A stretch of 36,628 bases of DNA from an uncultured Lachnospira sp. GTDB lineage: Bacteria > Bacillota > Clostridia > Lachnospirales > Lachnospiraceae. Positions 32,487 through 36,628 of this stretch are shown piece by piece (position 1 is the stretch's first letter; every line of letters begins with the position of its first letter). Location of the stretch: positions 1 through 36,628 of the forward strand of contig CAMHLZ010000037.1 in assembly GCA_946186125.1 (NCBI GenBank). Direction: 5' to 3'. The notes beneath the pieces were generated by a model. That model saw nothing but the letters and a program-made list of their open reading frames with translations. It was not told the DNA's origin and ran no database searches. The position numbers were made by a program, and so were the translations under genes.

Positions 32487-32811
32487 GCTTTTCACCTCCC
32501 TTCGACTTTTGGTCCACTGGACCAGAAGTAATATCAAGTGCTGTTCTTAAATCCTTAATTGCCTCATGCACGTACAAAACATCCCCGGCATCCATACCTT
32601 CCTTTAAACAAATGTGTTTAAGATGCAGATCTATATCCGAAAGCTTTGCTATCAGATTTTTATATCTGATGGAATCCGGCATTTGCTTCTTCTGCCCTGA
32701 CAGGAGATAACAGAAGTACTGAGAACGGTTCATTCCAAGTTCATTTCTCAACATGTCGAACTTCGCTACTTCTTCCTCAGACAAAGACAGATGTACTTTC
32801 TTACTAATCAT
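32467..32811 (-). CDS. Ribbon-helix-helix relaxosome protein (MobC-like)
   Basis: This 114-aa protein begins MISKKVHLSLSEEEVAKF, followed by DMLRNELGMNRSQYFCYLL, a ribbon-helix-helix DNA-binding motif as found in MobC/MbeC-type relaxosome accessory proteins. The rest is helical and ends with SGPVDQKSKGGEKHEK. The DNA for that tail is one copy of the 25-bp palindrome (32505-32529). It probably binds the oriT region and helps the relaxase, or represses its own operon. The ATG at 32811 has GAGGAGG 9 nt upstream; it overlaps the stop of the preceding gene. Confidence 0.75.
   Translation of the reverse strand: MISKKVHLSLSEEEVAKFDMLRNELGMNRSQYFCYLLSGQKKQMPDSIRYKNLIAKLSDIDLHLKHICLKEGMDAGDVLYVHEAIKDLRTALDITSGPVDQKSKGGEKHEKVKV
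32505..32529. repeat. 25-bp palindrome, copy 1 (inside MobC-like gene)
   Basis: An inverted repeat with half-site ACTTTTGGTCCA and its reverse complement about a central C, with one mismatch in the right arm. It lies in the 3' coding end of the RHH gene and just upstream of the ArdC ribosome site. Confidence 0.8.
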
Positions 32812-34180
32812 TTCCATCAGCCTCCTCTTCGTTAAAATCATCAAAAACCATGTCTTCATCTACCTGAACGTGGATATCCACATCGCCATACGCCTCCTGC
32901 AAAAATCCTGGCGATTCAATCTGCGGTTTTTCATCCGCAATATGAGTTCCATTCAACTTTTGGTCCACTGGACCAAAAGTGGTCTTTAACATCTTGCATG
33001 CTTCACAGGCAGCACCTGTCTGATCATTTTTCAAAAGCAACTCCTTAAATGTCTGTATCTCTTCCACAGGCACCAATCTGAAATGACAAGGTTTTCCACA
33101 ATAGTTCGCCACCGCCTGCCAATCTCCACATAACAGTTCCCTTACGGTCTGTTTCTTGATATGGGCTTCGCTTGCCGATAATGCCTGCTTTAAAAATGAA
33201 CGAATGGTTCTGTAATTCTGATACTCCTTAGGCTGCTCCAAAAGCTGGATCAGATAATTCGCATCAATGCAGTAATCCCCTGCATAGGTAAGCAATGCCT
33301 CCATCTCAGGATCCCCGTGGAAATACCACAACGCATAGGTGGTAAGCTTCGTCTGGTTATCCATCTCGTTGTTTTCAAGCAACATCCGAATCGCCTTCTG
33401 CCTTTCGTTTTCCTTCTGACTCTCAACGGCCTGTATGGGTTCCTGCCTGTTAAGAATGCTTTTAAATACCCTTCCGTCCTTGAACTGACTGCACACACGC
33501 CGGATGAAATTTCGAACGGTAAGAACCTTCTCCGGTTCTGCCTTCCTTTCATACAGGCTATTAACTTCCGTCTCTTCTGTTGATTTGGATGCATACTTTA
33601 TAAAGTCGATATCTGTACCGGGGCTGTCCTTAAAGAAGTCCTTTGCCAAAACCTCAGCCGGTTCGGATACTACGGATGCAGGGATCAGAATCTTCTTATC
33701 CATGTCCGACATAATGGATGCACATATCCCTTCCAATAGCTTCTTTTTTAATTTCGCTATCTCTGCATCTTTTGCTGCCAGTTCATCTTTCAGTTTTTTG
33801 GTCTCGGCAACCGCGGCATTCTTGTCTTTTCGCATCGACTCAAAGCTTTGTGATTTTCCCGTGGTGACGGTCGGGATATCATCCTCTGGTTTCTTTTTCT
33901 TTTCAGAAATATCCGCCGTAAGATTTAGCTCAGCACAGACTTCTTCTAATTCCTTAGATAAGGCTTTTAAATCTAAACTGACCTTTCCGTCTTCCACAGT
34001 AATAAATGGCATTTCACCATCTTTCGCAGATGCTACGCACTTACGAGCATTTGTATTGCTTCGCCCATTATTCTCCAGATACTTTTTTGTATCTGATTCT
34101 GTGTGTTGTCCCTTGGATAGATATGAATACAGATCTATGTAGGTATCCAACGGATGTAAAATTGTTTTCTTCGTACCCAT
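32804..34180 (-). CDS. Unknown protein (458 aa), first gene of unit E
   Basis: I do not recognise this protein. Its N-terminus (LDTYIDLYSYLSKGQHTESDTKKYLENNG) may be a winged-helix-like region. A coiled coil follows (about residues 110-150, AETKKLKDELAAKDAEIAKLKKKL), then a helical Cys-containing region (YALWYFHGDPEMEALLTYAGDYC ... GAACEACKMLKTTFGPVDQ). The C-terminal 40 residues are very acidic. A perfect copy of the 25-bp palindrome (32956-32980) lies in its coding sequence, encoding TTFGPVDQKLNG. As the first gene after copy E of the 33-bp element and before the MobC-like gene, it may be a relaxosome or control factor. ATG at 34180, GGGAGG 7 nt upstream. Confidence 0.55.
   Translation of the reverse strand: MGTKKTILHPLDTYIDLYSYLSKGQHTESDTKKYLENNGRSNTNARKCVASAKDGEMPFITVEDGKVSLDLKALSKELEEVCAELNLTADISEKKKKPEDDIPTVTTGKSQSFESMRKDKNAAVAETKKLKDELAAKDAEIAKLKKKLLEGICASIMSDMDKKILIPASVVSEPAEVLAKDFFKDSPGTDIDFIKYASKSTEETEVNSLYERKAEPEKVLTVRNFIRRVCSQFKDGRVFKSILNRQEPIQAVESQKENERQKAIRMLLENNEMDNQTKLTTYALWYFHGDPEMEALLTYAGDYCIDANYLIQLLEQPKEYQNYRTIRSFLKQALSASEAHIKKQTVRELLCGDWQAVANYCGKPCHFRLVPVEEIQTFKELLLKNDQTGAACEACKMLKTTFGPVDQKLNGTHIADEKPQIESPGFLQEAYGDVDIHVQVDEDMVFDDFNEEEADGND
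32956..32980. repeat. 25-bp palindrome, copy 2 (perfect)
   Basis: Perfect inverted repeat: half-site ACTTTTGGTCCA, a central C, then TGGACCAAAAGT. It lies inside the coding sequence of the 458-aa gene. Confidence 0.88.
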
Positions 34181-34213
34181 GAATCGTTCCTCCCTTCGGG
34201 TAATCTTCTAAAT

Positions 34214-34246
34214 TACATTTGGGTTGGAATTATCCTCATTACTAAA
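34214..34246 (-). promoter_or_regulatory. 33-bp conserved element, copy E
   Basis: It keeps both ends of the element (TTTAGTAATGAG and CCAACCCAAATGTA on the minus strand) and differs in the centre (GATAATT). It follows the terminator at 34255-34279 by 8 bp and is 33 nt upstream of the 458-aa gene, so it is the best-supported promoter copy with copy B. Confidence 0.82.
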
Positions 34247-34254
34247 TGGGCAAT

Positions 34255-34279
34255 AAAAAAACAGGCATTTCAGCCTGCT
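34255..34279 (-). terminator. Intrinsic terminator before unit E
   Basis: On the minus strand, CAGGC/GCCTG (34262-34266 and 34273-34277) form a 5-bp stem with a 6-nt loop, followed by seven T. It stops transcripts coming from the right and isolates the start of unit E. Confidence 0.78.
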
Positions 34280-34555
34280 AACCTTCCGCCACTGATTGGC
34301 ATTTTCATCTCCGCTATGTGTTGGCGAGTTCTTTTTTGTCACTTCACATAAATTGCTTTCTTTTCTGCTTCGCCAAGTCTTGGTTCCAGTAAAATCAATG
34401 CTTGCCACCCTTCGGTCATTTTGGTCTTTATTTGGTGGGTCATCCTATAAAGTGATTAACAGGATACGCCTAAAGTTACAACCACTTTACGCAAAAAACT
34501 CCGTGCTCCTATGTCGCCCGCTTTAGGATATCCTTCCCTAAAATCATCTTGGTCC

Positions 34556-34580
34556 ACTTCTGGTCCACTGGACCAAAAGT
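34556..34580. repeat. 25-bp palindrome, copy 3 (intergenic)
   Basis: Half-sites ACTTCTGGTCCA and TGGACCAAAAGT about a central C: one mismatch, in the arm opposite to that of copy 1, so copies 1 and 3 are near reverse complements. A further half-site TTGGTCCA starts at 34549. Confidence 0.82.
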
Positions 34581-34627
34581 TAAAATCCCCTCCAATCCTT
34601 ACTCATAAGTTGACTGCAGGGACCCAC

Positions 34628-34720
34628 GGCTGTGCAAAAAGGCATAAAGAAAGGCTCCCATACCCGAGTAATCAAAACCCGAATAGAGAGCCTTTTCGCG
34701 AGGGTCAGCTTAGCACAGCC
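34628..34720. repeat. Nested inverted repeat, candidate oriT or structured RNA
   Basis: Outer arms GGCTGTGC (34628-34635) and GCACAGCC (34713-34720) and inner arms AAAGGCTC (34650-34657) and GAGCCTTT (34688-34695) can form a two-stage hairpin. The loop holds two direct ACCCGA motifs. GACCC (34621-34625) can pair with GGGTC (34702-34706), crossing the outer stem, so a pseudoknot is possible. It lies in the 600-bp non-coding stretch upstream of unit E. Confidence 0.6.
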
Positions 34721-34860
34721 GCCACCTACAGTAAACATATGTAGTTTATTCTTCTACATAATCCTCTTCTGTCATAAGCACTGCCGAAATATATCCCGTT
34801 TTGGGAGCCGTAATCCTTATTGGCTATAAATATATGTTTCAAAGACAAGACGAATACCTC

Positions 34861-35325
34861 TTAATCTAACGCAATCCCCGTCATTTCCACATTATCCCAC
34901 CGGCAAACCTCAGTAAGTTTACCCTCACTGCCATCATACCTATACAGCGCACACAGATTCTGCCAATTTACATTATACTTCACGAACGCATAATAGCTCC
35001 CATCATCGGAAATAACGGTCATCCTGCTCAGATCATGCTCAGCCTCATCGGCTAACTTCTGCATAATCACCTTAACCGTCCCATCCTCTTCTACCTAATT
35101 TCCTTCCGATATCAATCATCTTGGTAGCCTTAAGCTCCACAACAACCTTACCGTTTTCAACGGCTGAAGCAAAATCATCTGCATCCGCATACAGGAACTC
35201 GGCTTCATCCGCCGTAAAAGGGTCTGTCTCTTTCATCACACCGTTACCATACACCACAGAATAAACCGTCTCATTCCTAGTAAAATGTGCGGCCACAACA
35301 AAAATTTCTTTACATTTTTTTGCAT
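34861..35325 (-). pseudogene. Unknown small gene with two apparent frameshifts
   Basis: Read from an ATG at 35325 (AAGGTG 6 nt upstream), the sequence has a run of seven A (35315-35321). One extra A would join MQKK with CKEIFVVAAHFTRNETVYSVVYG. About 220 nt later a second shift, near a GG at about 35085, would join IGRKL to VEEDGTVKVIMQKLADEAEHD. The repaired product would be about 154 aa, acidic, soluble and of unknown family. The frames are open and protein-like on both sides of each break, so I call this a decayed gene; sequencing error or slippage-based phase switching are alternatives. It is read leftward into the inverted-repeat region. Confidence 0.6.
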
Positions 35326-35425
35326 ATTCAACACCTTATTATTCTATCGGATATTTCCCCTGTTTCTTTTGTTTATCACTAATCAAAATTTCTCTGAACT
35401 ATATTATGTCACCTTTTATGTTTTT

Positions 35426-35511
35426 TGCCGAATTATAGTTGACTTTATCTCCTCATCCGCTATAATAAAAACTATAAATCGGCACTTTCTCATTTTTTTG
35501 CCGAATTATAG
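35426..35511. promoter_or_regulatory. Three-copy operator of the AbiE-like operon
   Basis: TGCCGAATTATAG occurs at 35426-35438 and 35499-35511, and its reverse complement, with one mismatch, at 35472-35484. The first copy abuts the -35, the second lies just past the -10, and the third lies in the leader. This is a typical autorepression layout; AbiEi-type antitoxins are known to bind inverted repeats in their own promoter. Confidence 0.8.
35439..35466 (+). promoter_or_regulatory. Promoter of the AbiE-like operon
   Basis: TTGACT (35439-35444) and TATAAT (35461-35466) are separated by 16 nt, flanked and overlapped by the operator copies. The start codon at 35540 is about 65 nt from the expected start site. 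Confidence 0.8.
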
Positions 35512-35539
35512 AATTTACAAACACGAGGTGATCCCTACC

Positions 35540-36280
35540 ATGAACGCAGCCACCGTACTACCGCACCTCCCCACCGGAGAGGTTTTCAATAAAAATACAT
35601 TCCGCGAAGCCGTCCACTCCATATACCCGGACTGCACCGAAGCCTCCATCAACTGGATGCTTGTCACCCTGCGCAAGCAAGGTAGCCTTGCATCCGCAGG
35701 CACTGGGAAATACTACCGCATCCCTCAGGATGCTCCTGCAAAGAAACAATACTCCTACCCTCATTCTATGGAATATCTTGATCTTGAAAAAGAAATCACC
35801 GAGGCCTATCCTCTTGTGAATTTTCAAATGTGGGAACTGATCCAGATGAATGATTTCGTCAATCATCAGATCGCAAAGAACGTAATATTTATAGAAGTGG
35901 AATCCATGCTTGTGGATACTGTCTACGAGCTGCTGCATGAAAAATACCCATATGCCATGATCCAGCCGACACATGATACCTTTTACAAGCAGCGTGCTCC
36001 CGAAACAGATATCGTCGTCCAAAAGCTCCTCTCTGAGGCTCCCGCACCGGACGTAAATCATTCCTGCGTGATAGAAAAACTGTTGGTGGATCTGCTGTCC
36101 AAGAAACTTTCAGGAAGCCTGATTGAGCGAAGCGAATATCCACGCATATATGAAGATGTCTTCCGCAAATACAATATAGACGAAACCCGTATGTTCCGGT
36201 ATGCCAAACGCCGCCATCTTTATGACCGCCTGCTATCCTTCATAAAGACAAAAACCGACATACATCTGATGACCATTTGA
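35540..36280 (+). CDS. AbiEi-like antitoxin (DUF6577-type)
   Basis: This 246-aa protein has an N-terminal winged-helix region (KNTFREAVHSIYPDCTEASINWMLVTLRKQG, residues about 15-47, with a GKYYRI wing). The following domain contains YLDLEKEITEAYPLVNFQMWEL and resembles DUF6577, as in antitoxins of AbiE-type (type IV) toxin-antitoxin pairs. It probably represses its operon through the three-copy operator and neutralises the toxin. The ATG at 35540 has GAGGTG 9 nt upstream; the long open frame before it covers the promoter and is not coding. The toxin gene follows 13 nt later. Confidence 0.75.
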   Translation: MNAATVLPHLPTGEVFNKNTFREAVHSIYPDCTEASINWMLVTLRKQGSLASAGTGKYYRIPQDAPAKKQYSYPHSMEYLDLEKEITEAYPLVNFQMWELIQMNDFVNHQIAKNVIFIEVESMLVDTVYELLHEKYPYAMIQPTHDTFYKQRAPETDIVVQKLLSEAPAPDVNHSCVIEKLLVDLLSKKLSGSLIERSEYPRIYEDVFRKYNIDETRMFRYAKRRHLYDRLLSFIKTKTDIHLMTI

Positions 36281-36293
36281 TAAGGAGAATCCC

Positions 36294-36628
36294 ATGATAA
36301 CAAAAGAAACCTACACCATAGAATATGTGAACTCTCTTCGCGAGAAATATAAGAAAGACCCTTCCCTTTTGGAAAGAGTCCTGTTTGCTTTTGGCCTGCT
36401 GGAAGCCATCACCCGTGTCGGAATGCCCTTCATCTTCAAGGGCGGAACTTCCCTGATGCTAATCCTCGACCACCCCTTAAGGCTCTCAACCGACATTGAT
36501 ATTCTCGTAAAGCCAGGGACAGATGTTGACCACTACATAAACGAAGCGGCCAAAATATTCCCGTTCAAGACCTTTGATGTAGGACGGATTTTGCGGACAT
36601 TCAAAATAAAAAAGAATGTGGAGGTAAC
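36294..36628 (+). CDS. AbiEii-type nucleotidyltransferase toxin (partial)
   Basis: The frame runs off the window after about 111 codons. It carries the nucleotidyltransferase signature FKGGTSLMLI followed by LRLSTDIDILV, as in AbiEii/AbiGii (PF08843) toxins, which act on tRNA or related targets in the families studied. Start ATG at 36294, AAGGAG 7 nt upstream. With the gene before it, it forms a type IV toxin-antitoxin/abortive-infection module. The C-terminus lies outside the window. Confidence 0.85.
   Translation, partial: MITKETYTIEYVNSLREKYKKDPSLLERVLFAFGLLEAITRVGMPFIFKGGTSLMLILDHPLRLSTDIDILVKPGTDVDHYINEAAKIFPFKTFDVGRILRTFKIKKNVEV

Larger units (their letters stand above)
34247..34860. 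other. Non-coding, inverted-repeat-rich region (candidate oriT)
   Basis: No convincing gene is seen in these 614 bp. The region holds the terminator above, TTGGCGA/TCGCCAA (34321-34327 and 34370-34376), ATCCT/AGGAT (about 34442-34465), TTTAGG/CCTAAA (about 34522-34542), palindrome copy 3 (34556-34580) with an extra half-site TTGGTCCA before it, and the nested repeat at 34628-34720. Such a cluster next to relaxosome genes is what an oriT would look like, but no nick motif was recognised. Confidence 0.5.

Noticed and set aside
12543-34246. CRISPR-like reading of the 33-bp repeats
   Set aside because: The copies are thousands of bases apart, all lie before genes, and have no regular spacers or cas genes.
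34208-34408. 66-aa open frame on the minus strand
   Set aside because: It runs through the terminator at 34255-34279 and copy E of the 33-bp element, and has no ribosome site.
34628-34720. Rho-independent terminator at the nested inverted repeat
   Set aside because: No U-tract directly follows the outer stem on either strand; the nested arms and loop size are atypical.
35285-35539. Longer N-terminus for the AbiEi-like protein
   Set aside because: The extra 85 codons cover the promoter and operators; the ATG at 35540 has a GAGGTG ribosome site.

Overview
The window looks like the interior of a large integrative and conjugative element (ICE), or a conjugative plasmid segment, from a low-GC Gram-positive gut-type bacterium. 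Lachnospiraceae is the best guess. The reasons are strong AGGAGG-type ribosome sites, intrinsic terminators with U-tracts, DUF5688, SpoVG-type and ArdC-type accessory genes, a MOBP-type relaxase, and Gram-positive T4SS parts (VirB4, VirD4, a VirB6-like protein, an NlpC/P60 hydrolase). No integrase, attachment site, tRNA, rRNA or CRISPR array is visible, so both ends of the element lie outside the window.

Layout. From left to right: 1-735 holds a small zinc-ribbon gene and its promoter. 735-4749 is an AT-richer cargo block: a probable ABC three-component (ABC-3C) conflict system, preceded by a small HTH gene and an unknown gene. 4838-34246 is about 29 kb of genes that all read leftward: the transfer machinery. 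34247-34860 is non-coding but full of inverted repeats. 34861-35325 is a frameshifted gene. 35426-36628 reads rightward and is an AbiE-like type IV toxin-antitoxin pair; the toxin gene runs off the end of the window.

The transfer region appears to be divided into five transcription units. Each begins just after one copy of the same 33-bp element (copies at 34214, 31495, 27757, 21347 and 12543), and two of the copies sit immediately after an intrinsic terminator. The units are: (E) an unknown 458-aa protein, a ribbon-helix-helix relaxosome-type protein and an ArdC-like antirestriction gene broken by an in-frame amber codon; (D) a 44-aa protein, a DUF5688 protein, two SpoVG paralogues and the relaxase; (C) a TadA/CpaF ATPase, a prepilin peptidase, a 544-aa unknown, an anchored extracellular protein, a secreted InlB-repeat protein and a small cytosolic protein; (B) a small pilin-like protein, an ATPase-less VirB4 paralogue, VirB4, an NlpC/P60 hydrolase, a VirD4-associated protein and VirD4; (A) a VirB2-like subunit, a VirB6-like channel, a VirB3/PrgI-like protein, a second TadA ATPase, an anchored extracellular protein, TadB, TadC, two pilin-like proteins and a CpaB-like SAF protein, ending at a terminator.

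The main biological message is that a nearly complete Tad-type (type IVc) pilus system is interleaved, gene by gene, with a Gram-positive conjugative T4SS under one shared cis element. My inference is that the filament serves mating-pair formation, as the type IVb thin pilus does in IncI plasmids, and that TadA may fill the place of VirB11, which Gram-positive T4SSs lack. Other points of note are a 25-bp palindrome in three copies around the relaxosome genes (two of them inside coding sequence), a nested inverted repeat that is a candidate oriT or structured RNA, and two defence modules flanking the transfer region.
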